Shown: positions 20,346-32,778, counted from the first letter of the stretch. The stretch is 64,000 nucleotides of DNA from Adiantum capillus-veneris (GCA_014529385.2 CM043942.1:24642469-24706468), one strand, 5' to 3'. The notes: generated from the sequence alone by a model not told the origin. Numbers and translations: made by a program.

Positions 20346-20875
20346 CAACTTTCAACCCGTGAAGTTTCAAAAAAGGGTTTTGACTTGCCTTTTCCTTTTG
20401 AAGGCAGACTTTACTTTTGATAAAAGCTCAAAATTTAGGCAGTCAAGGGGTGTTGAACCCACCATCCTTATCAGACGAGAAAGACTCCTTAAGAGTCGGT
20501 CTGCCTCCACCTTACGGGGGTTGGGTGTGTGTGTTGTGATTCAAAGTTGTTAGGTAATTCTCTAAAAAACAAAAGTTCAAAATTTTTAGGGAACTGTTCA
20601 TATTTACACTAGCAAAATTTTACTCGTTTACTTCAAGGCAAACTTGGAATCTAGCTAGGACTTTGCAATTTTAGCCTGTTAAAAATTATACTTAAATACC
20701 GGTCTCGAATAGTCTCATTAGGTATTTTTGGAGGCCATTTGGAGGGCCTTCTAAGAGAATATAATTTTTTGTGTTCTCTCTCTACAAGATTGGTGTGGTA
20801 AAAGAAAAGGTGTCCTCATCAACAATCGTTTAAAAGTGTACTTCCAAGTGGATTCTTTCAATAGAGTCATAACAG

Positions 20876-22031
20876 TGTCAGGAGTTTTTTGGAGCAAGGG
20901 ATTGCGCATATGTACATACACATGCATGGTGCATCAAATAAAGAATTGCCCATTTTCCAGAGCCAGGTGGTTATGTGGGGCCCACATGTGTACAGGTAGG
21001 GCAGCTTGTTCATAGTGCATCGATTTTCACTATCACCAGTACCAGTACCAGTGCGTTTTTTCTACAATAAGGAGGAGTTGGTAGCGCGTAAAACTTCTCG
21101 AGGGAGCTATCCGCGGGCCGATAACATGAGGTAAGCAGGTGCGTTAGATGGCATCTAGTGGCGTCAGGAGGTCGAATGGGGTCAATATTTGCACGTGGAT
21201 AAGTATGGACACAACGTGGATGTTTTCTTGTGATAGTTATGCAGAAAGGTCATCATGAGGATCATTTTTTGGGGCCACTTCATGTGGTGGCGTGATGCAT
21301 TATTGAAAAAATTCGAGTGTCAGGTGTGCGTATGGATGCAGCAGGGTGACAACTATGCACTACGAGGTCAGTTTTTGACCTGTTCGGGGTCCGTTTGAGG
21401 TCATCTAAAAGGCCAAGGGTGCCCAAGTAATAAAGCTAAGTGTGGGAACTGAAAAAAACTGAGAGAAGACCAGAAAAAACGTGGAGAAGAGAGGAGGAAC
21501 AGCCGCAGGTGTGTTTTTGGGATTTTTGGAGCCTGTTTTGGCCGTAAACTGCTCATCCGAGGTCGGATTTGAGCACTTTGACATTGTAGACTGGGGTTTT
21601 GGGCCGTTCCGGAGGCGATGGCGCTGTCCATTTTGCCAAATTCCTCCCTCTTTTTCTATTTTTTTTGGCTGTGTAAGTTTCTCCTATGAGCGAAGCTTCT
21701 CCTTAAGTTTGTGATTGTATCTGGCTTATTTTACCCATATTGTGTGAGCTATTTGCCCCATTGGTGTTGGCCCAAGCTCATTTGTATCTAAACATAAAAA
21801 ATTATCCTCTTTTAAGCTGAGTTTTGTGTGTGTGTCTGTGAGTGTGTGTGTCTCTGTGTGTGGAGTGGGTAAACAGACAGTCTCTCTCCTCTCACTCCAT
21901 CGGTGTGCTCCCTGTCTCGACCAGGTGGATTGTGTAAGCCGAGTGGTGCCCCATAGCGTGTGTGTATATCCTTCCAAGAGTGTCTGTCGGGTCGTTATAG
22001 AGGCGTTCTGTGTGTTTTCATCCCGCGCACA
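20876..22031 (+). repeat. 5' LTR of element A
   Basis: About 1156 bp. It differs from the 3' copy by scattered substitutions and a few short indels (for example an extra CAGTAC near 21045). A (GT)n region lies near its 3' end. Confidence 0.92.
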
Positions 22032-22037
22032 TTCTTT

Positions 22038-22055
22038 TGGCGCCCCCACGGAGGA
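22038..22055 (+). other. Primer binding site of element A
   Basis: TGGCGCCCCCACGGAGGA follows the LTR. Element B has the same site with one change (TGGTGCC...), which supports the assignment. I cannot name the tRNA with confidence. Confidence 0.7.
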
Positions 22056-22084
22056 TCTTCTTCGAGTACCTTCTGCTTCGAGAT

Positions 22085-22175
22085 TCGGGATTACAGGTTG
22101 CAGACTACAGGTTACAGGTTACAGGGACAGGTACAGGTACAAGTGATTCACACAAGTACAGGTAGCTGGAGTACA
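22085..22175 (+). repeat. Short tandem (ACAGGT)n-like minisatellite in the leader of element A
   Basis: Imperfect repeats of TACAGGT/ACAGGTAC occur just downstream of the primer site. Element B has no counterpart there. Confidence 0.7.
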
Positions 22176-23076
22176 GGGATATACTAGCAGTGGTGTCACT
22201 TGCAGTTGTTGTGGGTATGCATCACTTGGCGCCTGTTTAAGCGCATTGTTTGCTGGATTGTACGTTACTTGTGGAAACTGTCATTGTACGCCTTTGTGGA
22301 GCCATACTTGGTTTTGTTTGGCAGTCCCAGCCATTTCTGAGACTTGGTCTGGAAGATAGTCATTTCTAAGACTTGACTATACGCGATTTGCATTAGCCTT
22401 CGTGTGAGGGTCGATAGCGTGAGGTTTTATTGAGCTGGGGGATTCTCAAATGTGGAGATCCTTTCGGTGATACAGGTAGCTGTAGCACCCTTTTCATGAC
22501 CTCGCCATAGGCTATGTATTAGTGATTCCTATTTGATGCTTGGGTTCTATTGTTGACAATTTATGCATACATATACTGTCTATATCTTGGGTTCCTACTG
22601 CTCTACTTTTGGGAAAACTCTGTCAAAATTTTTCCAAGTTATGATGGCTCGTCTTTTGGTCTTTTGAGCCATTTATGCTGTTATGCTGTTGAAATTTTGG
22701 CAAAATTAGAGGAGAAGACAGGTGTGCTTTCTTGGGAGCTGCATGGTCGACTTTAATGGATGATCAAAATGGCCCTCAATTCACTCCTTTTCATTTAACT
22801 CAAAGAATCCAGATAAATGTTCATGTGTCCAGGAAGATTTTTTTCCAGCAGCGCATAGTCTTTATGTTCGGGCCAAGAAGATTACGAGAGATCCTGGAAT
22901 GTCCTTTGCCTGTTGTAATTCCAATGATTAACTATGAAAACTCATTTGATGTGCATGTGTTTGTCCTTATCTAAAGCTGAGCTCCATTGAAGTTTCTGGG
23001 GATTGGGTAGTGAAAAGTTTTGGGTTCTTGCACGTGTGTTCGAAGGGGTTCTCAAAGCATTGTAACTTGGGTAGCC

Positions 23077-23990
23077 ATGGCTTTCTCTTATCCGGAGTTT
23101 CATGGGAGAAGTGATGAGGATGTGGAAGACTTTTTGGAAAAGATGGAGGTTGCCTGCATTAGCAACCAGATTCATGACCCTGCGCAGATGTTACATCTCT
23201 CCAGATTTTTTTGAAGAGTGATGCACGAGTCTGGTCCAAAGTATTTGAAGAGGAGTTGCGTGCAGCAGATCGACCTGTAAGATTGAGTTGGGACAATCTA
23301 AGGCATGGATTGGAAGTGGAGTTTGTGAAGATAGAAGATCCTGACAAAGTGTGGCAAGAAGTACAAGGTTTGGTGTAGAAGGAAGGTGAGCCAGTAGATG
23401 CGTACATACGCAAGTTTTCATTGGCATGGGAGCGAATCTGCAAGGCCTTAGCACCACAGCTACCCCCGCCTGACATGATGAAGAAGGACAAGTTCTTGGC
23501 TGGTCTTTGGGAGAATATACGTTGGAGAGTGGAGCTAAAGAAGCCTAGGATATATGAAGATGCACTAGAGGTAGCAAGGAACAAAGAGTGGAAGTTGAGG
23601 AAAATGAGCCAGTTAGGGGTGGAGTCTTTTCCCATGAGGTCTGAATTTCAGCCTATGGATTCTTCTCAAGGTCGGGTTCATCATGAACCAGTGGTTCCTG
23701 TTACTCCTCAGGTTATGCCAGCAGTGGTCACTACAGCAGTGCAAGATGATGGGCTAAGACAAGACATGAGGCAAGTGGTAGATTTAATGAAGAATCTCAG
23801 CCTAAACCTGCTAGGTACTGTGGGAAATAATCGAGGTCGAGGGAGGTTTGCAAATTAGCAAAGAGGTGAAGAAGACCTAGGAATGGTGTTGGACAAAGCA
23901 ATGGTAGGTTCTGGAGGCAGACGCCCACATGTTATAATTGTGGAGAGTTGGGTCACATCAGCCCGCAATGTGATAAACCACCAAGGATGG
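23077..23990 (+). pseudogene. gag of element A, interrupted
   Basis: It starts at the ATG at 23077 (MAFSYPEFHGRSDEDVEDFL, the usual start of a retrotransposon gag core). A frameshift lies near 23212, TAG at about 23377-23379 (aligned to a Gln codon in element B), and TAG at 23856-23858 followed by CAA. The retrotransposon gag core covers about 23077-23620. The CCHC zinc knuckle CYNCGELGHISPQC is at 23930-23971 in another frame. The capsid-forming role is known for the family; this copy cannot make the full protein. Confidence 0.82.
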
Positions 23991-24898
23991 GTGGAGACAT
24001 GTATTCATTGCCAAGACATGTGCTAACTAGGTCAAATGATTATGGCATCGAAATTAAGGGAGATGAAGGAACCAGTGGACTAACCCAGGAGGAAAAGGGA
24101 AAGACAAAAGTGATAAGTGTAGTCACGTTGGAGAAGGCATCAAAGCTAGAGGATACATTAGTGATGCCTATTGGGAAGAGGACCACAGAGGACAAGGAAG
24201 GAAGAAGTGCCCCAGGTCCTAGTAAGAAGAAGGGAAAGATCCATGAAGGCGAGGATGTCAAGGCCAAGAGGAAAAGGAGGGCTCGTCGCAAGTTTCATGT
24301 TTCAGATTTTCCACTAGGGGATGGGCAATTAAGCTATGACTTGAAGGAGGATCTGACAAGCAGGAAGGCAGATGTTACTTTTGGGCAGCTTATAGAGATG
24401 GTGCATAAGCTAAAGCGACAGTGGAAGAGGATGGTTAACCCAATGGAGAAAGAGCCAAAGAGAGGTTCAGTAAAGGTGTTGGCAATGGATGAGCTACCTG
24501 ATATTTGCCCAATAGTAGATGTGTGGCACAAAAGAAAAAATTTGGGACAAGGTTATGTGGATGGTGGAGCCCAAATATGTGTGATAACACACTCATGCGT
24601 TGAGAAGATGGGTCTTACAGTGATTGGGGTGTCAGGTTTCCGGATTAGATTGGCAAACCATCAAAAAGTAAAATGTTTGGGTGTTGTAAAGAGCTTAGAA
24701 GTGGAAGCATATGATGCAAAGGCAGTGGTCGATTTTCATGTGATGCTAGCGGGGCTGGGAGCATATCCTATCATACTCGGCAGACCATGGTTACGTGCAG
24801 TAGGAGCTGTTCAAGATTGGAGACGTGGTACGATTAGCCTGTATGGAAAGACAGGTACCAAGAAGCTTTATAATATGGACACAAGGAAACTATTATAG
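23948..24898 (+). pseudogene. Protease region of element A
   Basis: An open stretch of 316 codons containing a basic linker (KKKGKIHEGEDVKAKRKRRA) and the retropepsin motif YVDGGAQICVI (Asp codon at 24560-24562), followed by LGRPWL near 24777, the conserved second retropepsin motif. The active-site form is DGGA rather than DTGA/DSGA, as in element B, so it is a lineage trait. It ends at TAG 24896-24898; the RT region continues with an acidic spacer. Confidence 0.8.
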
Positions 24899-24946
24899 GA
24901 GCTTTATGAAGATGAGGATGAGTCTAGTGATGAAGACTATTCCACG

Positions 24947-27225
24947 GTGACAGATGAGGATCGTGATAGCACTACCAGCAGTGATGAGGATGCTGATGTT
25001 GCATTTCTTTTGATGGACAAAGGAATCCAGGAGTCTGGTTTAGTTGCATTTGCGAATGAAGTTGAAGATGAGAGTGAAGGGCCTTATGAAGTGATTGAAG
25101 GGCTGATGCAAACGAAGGTTGAATTGTCAAAGAAGCAGGAATTGATGACACAAACGATCAGTGGAGACCTCTCAGCTATGGAGAAGGAGATATATTTGCA
25201 CATGCTAGCTAGTTTTCCTGATTTGTTCATTACTTCGTACGAAGAGATCAGAGGGTTCAAGGGCGAAGAGATGCATATAGTGCTGAAAGAAGGTGCTAAG
25301 CCAGTGCGGCAAAGGCTAAGAAGGATGGGTCAAGAGTAGATGGAAGCCTTGCGGGAAGAGGTGGACAAGCTATTGAAGGCAGGGTTCATAGTCCCAGTGG
25401 AGACCACAGAATGGGTGAGTCCAGTAGTAGTCAGTCCAAAGAAGGATGGGAAGTGGAGGATTTGTGTAGATTTTAAACCCTTAAACTCAGCCACTAAGAA
25501 GAATCCATATCCTCTTCCATTCATTGATCAGATCTTGGATTCAGTGGCAGGTTATGAGAGGTATAGTGTGTGTGATGGTTTTTCAGGCTATTTTCAATTG
25601 AAGATTTCTCTTAAAGACCGCACAAAGACAACTTTCATTACGCCATGAGGCTGCTATTGCTACACGGTACTGCCATTTGGGTTGTCAAATGGACCATCTT
25701 TCTATCAAGAGAGAGCAAATTGGGTGTTGGAACCATTCATTGGTAGTTGTGTTAAAGCTTTTATGGATGGCTTCTATGTATACAACAGTAGGGCTGAACA
25801 TCATGAGAAGCTGCAGATGGTAGTGGCTCGATATGATGAATGTGGAGGACAACTAAATCCAAAGAAATGTCATAGCCAAGGGTGAAGTTATTGGGCCATA
25901 TGGTGTCAGAAAATGGCATTGAGGCTGATCCAGACAAGGTTAAGTCTATTATTCTTCTTCCATCACCTATGAGTACAAAGCAATTGGCAACCTTTATACA
26001 CAAAGTGAAGTACATGGCACGGTTTATTCCATTGTCTTCTTAGCTTCTTTATCCATTACAACAAGTGGCAAAGCATGATCCATTGCAATGGGATGAAAAG
26101 TGTGAAGAAGTGTTTCAAGAGGTGAAAGAGGTGTTAGGGGGGTTGTCAGCCATGCAGGCTCCTGATTGGGAGCAAGTGTTTTATGTAAATCCATCAGTAG
26201 GGGATGATGCCATTGGAGCCATGCTATTGCAAAAGGGGAAGGGCAGCCATTATATGAGGCCAATGTATTGTGCAAGCCGAGTGAAGTTGGTAGCAGAGAG
26301 AAAATTCTCGGAAGTAGAGCTAGTGATGGCAAGTGTAATATTTGCTTGTCGACGATTTCGTCATTACTTGCTACCACAACCTTTTGTTTTCTTGACGAGT
26401 TATGCCTTTTTGCCACAGTTAATTAATGGTACTAACATGTCAAATGTGGTGAAGAAATGGGTAATTGAGCTGCAAGAGTTTGAGTTCTCTTTTCTAGTGG
26501 AAGACAATACAAGGGCTACCCTAGCTGATTTGTTGACCTACAAGGAGAATCCCCTTATTGTTAAGGAAGAGGTGGTGAGAAAGGTAGTTGAAGAAGTGAC
26601 ACAGAGCAGCAATGCACATGTGTTGTTCTTTGATGGTTCATACAGAAAGAGCCATGATGCAGCTTCAGGGGGTATAGCACTTTATGATCCAGAGGGGAAG
26701 CTAGTATGCAAGAGAGGGTTCAAATTGGATGCTCATAGTAACAATGAGGCTGAATATGCTACTCTGGAAGCCGGATTACACATTTGTTTGAAGCATGGGG
26801 TTCGAAGGTTGAGCATAAAAGGTGATGCCTTGTTAGTGGTGAAGCAAGTGTTGGGTGTGTGGAAGAGCAAGAACATCTCATTGAAGGAAATGTGTTTCAG
26901 AATTAAAGGCTTGTTAAAAAAGTTTGAAGCATGGAGCATCAGACACATTGAACGTTCTCTAAATGGAGAAGCACATGAAGCACCTCAAAGCATGATTGGG
27001 GAGTTATTTGTGTTGAGGACAACTTTACCTCTTTATCATGGCTGGGAAAGTTTGGCTCAAGAAGAGGAGTTTTTGCTAACAGGAATCATTCCAAAGGAGA
27101 TTCAGAAGTCTAAGAAGTATGCTTTTGTGCATAGAGCATACAGGTACAAATTGATTGGTGATGTATTATACATGAAAGGGGCTGATCTCGTGTTGAGACA
27201 TGTACCTTGGAGGGAGGAGCTTTAG
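24947..27225 (+). pseudogene. RT and two RNase H domains of element A
   Basis: RT spans about 25280-25890 (WVSPVVVSPKKDGKWRICVD, FSGYFQLKIS, LPFGLSN). Its active site reads FMDG at 25760-25771 where element B has FIDD, so the second catalytic Asp is lost. Stops occur at 25337-25339 (TAG) and about 25646 (TGA in place of Trp), with a frame loss near 25885. The first RNase H (about 26190-26560) reads FYVNPSVGDDAIGAMLL and lacks the first catalytic Asp. The second RNase H (about 26620-26985) keeps FDGSY, NNEAEY and GDALLV, but the final Asp is His (EAHEA against EADAL in element B). It cannot replicate itself. Confidence 0.88.
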
Positions 27226-28421
27226 AGAGTGTTGGAAGAGAATCATGAAGGCGCATGTGGTGGACATTTTGCTCTAAAGATCACCTTGCATAAGATCTTG
27301 CAAGAGGGGTATGTCTGGCCTAGTTTGCACAAGGATGTTCACCATTGGTGTAGGTCTTGCAATAGGTGTCAAGCATTTGGGAAGAGAGTGTTGAAGCCAG
27401 AGCTACGAAAAATCATTATGGCGTTTGATGTGTTTGAAAAGTGGGGGATTGATGCAATAGGCCCGTTACCTATCACAAGCAGGGGCAAAAGTTATATTTT
27501 GACTGCAGTGGACTATCTCTCTAGATGGGCAGAGGCTATCGCAGTAAAACAAATCACTGCAAAGGATGTGGCAAAATTTGTGTACGATGAAATATGTTGC
27601 AAGTTTGGGGTGCCATTGGAGCTACTTTCAGATAAGGGGCCAGGATTTAGAGCTAAATTGATAGATTTTTTATGCACGAAGATGAAGATTAGGCACCAGC
27701 ATACCACTCCTTATTATCTGCAGTGTAATGGCTTGAATGAAAGATTCAATGGTGAGTTGGTACAAATTCTTTCAAAAGTGACAGAACACCAAGGAAAGAA
27801 TTGTGATTTGGAATTGCCTAGTGCACTATGGGCTTACCGTACATCGGTGAAGACAGGTACAGGGTTTACTCCACTTCATTTGGTGTATGGAAAGGAAGCA
27901 CTATTGTCTGTGGAAGTAGAGTTGCCTGCAATTTTCCTGCAGTCAAGATGTTAGAGAAGTTGCTTGGGCCACCTAGTGATGCATTCAAAGAGAGTCTCTT
28001 ACAGTTACAAGAGGTTCAATTGGATAGGATGAGTGCATTGGAACATTATGGGCAGATGCAAGATAGGGCTTTGGCAAAGATAAATGAAATGGTTAAAAGT
28101 AAGGGTATCAAGAAGCATGACTTGGTTTTGCGCTACAACAGTAAGCTGGACAACACCTTCCAAAAAAAGTTTCAAATTAAGTGGGAAGGCCCTTTCATGG
28201 TAGTGGAGCGTTTCCCGAATGGTACATATCAGTTGGCTAACCTGGATGGGGTTCTACATAAGTCAAGGGTAAATGGATTGCGTCTTAAATTGTATCATGC
28301 CAGGTTAATGATGGTCGAGCAAGATGAGCTGTCTGTGGATCAAGCAGTGTTGGTGAAGGATGAGGAGACTTGTGACGCTGCGAGTCTGATATCGCTTTTT
28401 GTTGCTGCTGATCATGAATGA
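27226..28421 (+). pseudogene. Integrase of element A
   Basis: After TAG at 27223-27225 the integrase zinc end reads CGGHFAL then HHWCRSCNRCQ. The catalytic core holds KWGIDAIGPLP, SDKGPGFRA and CNGLNERFNGE, so D, D and E are all visible. A frameshift near 27940 moves the C-terminal domain (RYNSKLDNTFQKKFQIKWEG, about 28130-28300) to another frame. There is no chromodomain, which fits Tat rather than chromovirus. Confidence 0.85.
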
Positions 28422-28427
28422 TGTAGC

Positions 28428-28449
28428 AGGCTAGGGGATGGGCAAATTA
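28428..28449 (+). other. Polypurine tract of element A
   Basis: AGGCTAGGGGATGGGCAAAT lies directly before the 3' LTR start TGTCAAG. Confidence 0.65.
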
Positions 28450-29597
28450 TGTCAAGAGTTTTTTGGAGCAAGGGATTGCGCATATGTACATACACATGCA
28501 TGGTGCATCAAATAAAGAATTGCCCATTTTCCAGACCCAGGTGGTTATGTGGGGCCCAGATGTGTACAGGTAGGGCAGCATGTACATAGTGCATCGATTT
28601 TCACTATCACCAGTACCACTGTGTTTTTTCTACAATAAGGAGGAGTTGGTAGCGCGTAAAACTTCTCGAGGAAGATATCCGCGGGCCGATAACATGAGGT
28701 AAGCAGGTGCGTCAGATGGCATCTAGTGGCGTCAGGAGGTCGAATGGGGTCAATATTTGCTCGTGGATAAGTATGGACACAACGTGGATGTTTTCTTGTG
28801 ATAGTTATGCAGAAAGGTCATCATGAGGATCATTTTTTGGGGCCACTTCACGTGGTGGCGCGATGCATTATTGAAAAAATTCGAGTGTCAGGTGTGCGCA
28901 TGGATGCAGCAGGGTGACAACTATGCACTGCGAGGTTAGTTTTTGGCCTGTTCGGGGTCCGTTTGAGATCATCTAAAAGGCCAAGGGTGCCCAAGTGATA
29001 AAGCTAAGTGTGGGAACTGAAAAAACTGAGAGAAGACCAGAAAAAACGTGGAGAAGAGAGGAGGAACAGCCGCAGGTGTGTTTTTGGGGTTTTTGGAGCT
29101 TGTTTTGGCCGTAAATTGCTCATCCGAGGTCGGATTTGAGCACTTTGACATTGTAGACTGGGGTTTTGGGCCATTCCGGACGCGATGGCGCTGTCCATTT
29201 TTCCAAATTCCTCCCACTTTTTCTACTGTTTTGGCTGTGTAAGTTTCTCCTATGAGCGAAGCTTCTCCTTAAGTTTGTGATTGTATCTGGCTTATTTTAC
29301 CCATATTGTGTGAGCTATTTGCCCCATTGGTGTTGGCCCAAGATCATTTGTATCTAAACATAAGAAATTATCCTCTTTTAAGCTAAGTTTTTTGTGTGTG
29401 TGTGTGAGTGTGTGTGTCTCTGTGTGTGGAGTGGGTAAACAGACAGTCTCTCTCCTCTCACTCCATCGGTGTGTTCTCTGTCTCGGCCAGGTGGATTGTG
29501 TAAGCCGAGTGGTGCCCCATAGCATGTGTGTATATCCTTCCAAGAGTGTCTGTCGGGTCGTTATAGAGGCGTTCTGTGTGTTTTCATCCCGCTCACA
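28450..29597 (+). repeat. 3' LTR of element A
   Basis: About 1148 bp. It matches 20876-22031 throughout and diverges exactly after CCGCTCACA. Confidence 0.92.
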
Positions 29598-29799
29598 ACG
29601 ACTGTGATGATTGAGGGAATGTCTCTTTACAGCTACAATGAATGCACTTTGTCATATTGGAGGGAGTTTCTTCTCCACACGATGTATGCACTAGGGACTA
29701 ATGGCGTTCTTCTCTTTCGTTTCTTAATTTTCTTGCACTGTGTATTCATGGCTTCTTCCTCTACCCCCTCAAACCTTCTCACCAAATGACATAATAATC

Positions 29800-30928
29800 A
29801 TCTACACATTGACGTGGATCTTGAATATGAGACATTGCGCAAGTGAAATAAAACAAACACAGTAGTAACACCCACCAAGAAAGAAAGACTCAGAGTAGAG
29901 GGAGCAAAATATGTAGATATATGGACAAATGGCTCACTCTATCCTTTGAATCCTATGACCAATGTCTCCCCTACATTTGCAAATCCCACTACTTTACTGA
30001 CTTTTGGATGATGGAGAGAATGGCTTACTTGGCTATTGCAAAGCTCTAATTGGGAAATAAAAACTTTAGAAAAGCATAGTTCATCATATCAAGAAAAGGA
30101 GATTATATTTGCATTGTGAGGACAAAAAGATATTTTGCAGTGCACAAAGGAAGTAGAGATCTTGCAAGAAAAGGTGTGGACCTTACAAATGAAAGAAACA
30201 AGCTTAGGTGCTCATGTGCAAAAGAAGAAGCTACGAAATTTTGAAACCTTGAAGGTGGCTCTAGTGGTCTTAAGAAAGGAATCCAAGCGTTGAGGTGAGG
30301 ATTGTGAACGTTCTAATTTATTTCACATATACGTGGTTTTTTCTTATGGGTATTTATGCTTTCTTTGTATCCAGACAAAGAAAACATATATCCAAAGGCC
30401 AATGTAGGAAAGCACTAGTGCACGTGGTCTTGCAAAGGATATAATCCATGATAAAAAGTTTAAGGTTTTGCAACGGAATGTTGTTAATCGTTTTATTTCT
30501 AAGAATGTAGTGCCTGCCAATGAAATACAGGGCACACTTGACTCCCTTGGCATGAGTAAGAGAGGGTACTCAGCTATTCAGGAGTCTATCTCCTCCATGT
30601 TTATGAAAAAGGGAATGAATTCTAAACCTTTACCAACAACAACAAGTTCCTAGAAACAGAGACTTCAACTCAACCATGCACATATAGACTTCTTTGGATG
30701 TCTATTTCATATTGATGGTATTTATAGATCTCAAGGAACAAATGTAACCTATGATGAGTACGACAATATCTTTATGGACATCACTTTGTTGCAAACTAGA
30801 ATGGTTGAGTTTAAACAATGTAACATTTGAAGAGACAAGTGGAATTTTGTACATATTTTTTTGAAGCTAGTTGAGTGTGAGATTCTTGAAGAGAAAAATC
30901 TAGAGCGAGTCACAATAACATTGATGAA
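29800..30928 (+). pseudogene. Unrecognised broken gene, part 1 (5' portion)
   Basis: Coding-like sequence in changing frames: about 29830-30010 (TKKERLRVEGAKYVDIW; DIWTNGSLYPLNPM), a lysine/glutamate-rich stretch about 30060-30290, and the longest open piece at 30468-30653 (NVVNRFISKNVVPANEIQ, then LDSLGMSKRGYSAIQESIS). A further stretch, about 30690-30928, includes HIDGIYRSQGTN-like residues in one frame and EEKNLERVTITLMNRAL at the end. The last codons run into the ATGAA target duplication of element C and resume at 45246. It could be an old transposon gene or a degenerated host gene. I know of similar uncharacterised proteins in mosses and algae but cannot name the family. Confidence 0.45.
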
Positions 30929-31135
30929 TGTTGAGATAGACATGTCCTTCTTAGCAACTATGGGAAACACCTCTACATGTGCATACCTTTTGCTATTGAC
31001 ATTTAGCCTATGAGTTGTAATTTACAGCTTCTAAGAAGGGCTACATGGAGAATTATCACCCGGATAGCCACTCCATCTTTCTACATAAATAAAGTCCAAG
31101 CCTATGCTATACATACTATTCTATGCTAAAGGTAT
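30929..31135 (+). repeat. 5' LTR of element C, first piece
   Basis: It matches 44919-45125 closely, apart from small changes such as CACCCGGATAG against CAAACGGATAG. It stops at AAAGGTAT, where element B is inserted. Confidence 0.92.
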
Positions 31136-32453
31136 TGATGGGGGCTTTTCACAAGCCAAGCTCCCATACCCCTCTTCTCTCGTCCCCACCCCATGAAAAC
31201 CCCCTCTTAGGGAGGGAGTGATAAAAAGCATTGGAAAAAGTAAGAAAAAAATAAAGTATGATTATGTAAATATATAAGAAAGGTAAAATAGGCCACCTCA
31301 TGCCTGCGGGGTAGCCCATCCCCACCTTGCCTCCTTTTTCTTGACTGTTGCCCCGCCGTGTGTCCCTTTTCCTCTCCTCCACTCAAAAGGTCAACCCCCT
31401 CTCTCTTCCCCTTGTCCTTTCTCCTTTCTCTCTCCCCTCAAGCTACCCCACCTCTCACCAATAATGCATTATAACTCACCAATAATGCACCCTAACTCAC
31501 ATGCAACTTACCCTATCTTCCAAAATAGTATACCCCACCCCCTCTTTCTCTCTCCTATCATATCCCATGACCCAAATACCCCCCTCTCTCTCTAAAGGGC
31601 GCCATGTCTCTTGTCTTGTAGCTAAATAACCTCCCCCACACTCACACACACTCAGTTTCACTGAAAAAGGTACCCACAGACCCATCCCCACCCGGTGGTT
31701 ACCTGATTTTTCTTGTGTTCACACACATCTGCACACAGATTCACCTCTGAACACACTCCCCTCTCTCCACTCTTGTAATTACTTTATTCTCCATGTCACC
31801 TCTCACTTTTTTTCATCAACCCATCTCTCTCTCTTAGTCTCTCTCTCATGAGACTGCTGTTCTGGCACATATACACACAGCCAGACAAGTGGGGCCCACA
31901 GTCACATGGCCTATGTAGATAGTGATTTCTTCATTTCTAAATTCTAGAATTTCTCCCCCCTCCTCCCCTATATAAAGAGGGGTCACCATCACACTAAGGA
32001 CACAAAATCACCAAAGAACACACCATGCACTGTGTGTGCATAGTGCACACACACGCACCCACACCATGACCATCACCATCACCACAATCACCATGCTTGT
32101 CTTGAGCATGACCTCTACACCCTTGGCTATGGAAGATGAAGGGCAACTAAATGAAGGATGATGGCCATAATCCTCGTGCGAGTCTTCGCCATCAACTCCC
32201 ACCTATCTGCCATGTGCTCTACCACTCTCTCCCTTCTCATTCCCCTACCCTATGCTCCCCATTTCATCGCCTAATTCTCTAAATAAAGCTTGAGGTTTTG
32301 TGAGTATGTTTTCTTGCAATGTTTTGTCCATGTGAGGTGTGTGGAATCGCCACCTAGTCTTGTGTTTTGGAGTGAGCTTGTGTATGTGTGAAGGGTGTGC
32401 GGATTCGCCATCCTTTTGTGGTGCCTAAGTACTAAGCCGCTATACCCCCTCCC

Positions 32454-32494
<41 letters not shown>

Positions 32495-32705
32495 TGATCT
32501 CATTCCCTTTCCTCTTCATCATTACTCCCAAGCATCCATCTCTCTTGGATGAAAACTTTGTTATGGTGGTGTGTTGTTTGCGTCCTAGCCGCTGAAGTTA
32601 GGTGGTGCCCCCTGTTTGCTTTACCATGACTGGCTCGAGGCGCGCCATTCGGTCCCCGGTGTTTTAGAGGCCGTCGGGGGTTCGGGGTTCGCTTTGCTCT
32701 CGTCA
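31136..32705 (+). repeat. 5' LTR of element B
   Basis: About 1570 bp. A TATA-like CCTATATAAAGAGGGG near 31967 probably marks the promoter, and ATAAA (AAATAAAGCTTGAGG, near 32280) may be the polyadenylation signal. A (CT)n run is at 32457-32491. Apparent ORFs inside are not conserved proteins. Confidence 0.93.
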
Positions 32706-32707
32706 TT

Positions 32708-32725
32708 TGGTGCCCCCACGGAGGA
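32708..32725 (+). other. Primer binding site of element B
   Basis: TGGTGCCCCCACGGAGGA lies two bases after the LTR. It matches the element A site except for T in place of C at position 4. Confidence 0.75.
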
Positions 32726-32778
32726 TCGTTTCATGAAACCCTTCAGTTTACAAGACTGAAACCCCTAAACTATTGTGA

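Larger units (their letters stand above)
18924..20875 (+). other. Probable 3' LTR start of chromovirus-2, then unassigned AT-rich DNA
   Basis: The LTR should start at 18924, but with no second copy its end cannot be set. The rest has no recognisable gene. It includes local duplications at 19568-19757 and 20229-20345. Confidence 0.4.
20876..29597 (+). mobile_element. Tat-type Ty3/gypsy LTR retrotransposon (element A)
   Basis: 8.7 kb on the plus strand. Near-identical LTRs lie at 20876-22031 and 28450-29597 (start TGTCA-GAGTTTTTTGG, end CCGC-CACA). It contains primer site, long leader, gag, protease, RT, a degenerate RNase H, a second RNase H of the type found in Tat lineages, integrase, and a polypurine tract. 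Flanking 5-mers (AACAG / ACGAC) do not match convincingly. Several stops and an altered RT active site make it non-autonomous. It is a relative of element B. Confidence 0.92.

Noticed and set aside
20876-29602. Target site duplication for element A
   Set aside because: AACAG and ACGAC do not match; shifting the ends by one or two bases does not give a convincing 5-mer.
31149-31691. ORFs inside the LTRs of element B (also 38856-39398, 32008-32202)
   Set aside because: They lie in LTRs, repeat in both copies and overlap promoter and leader sequence.
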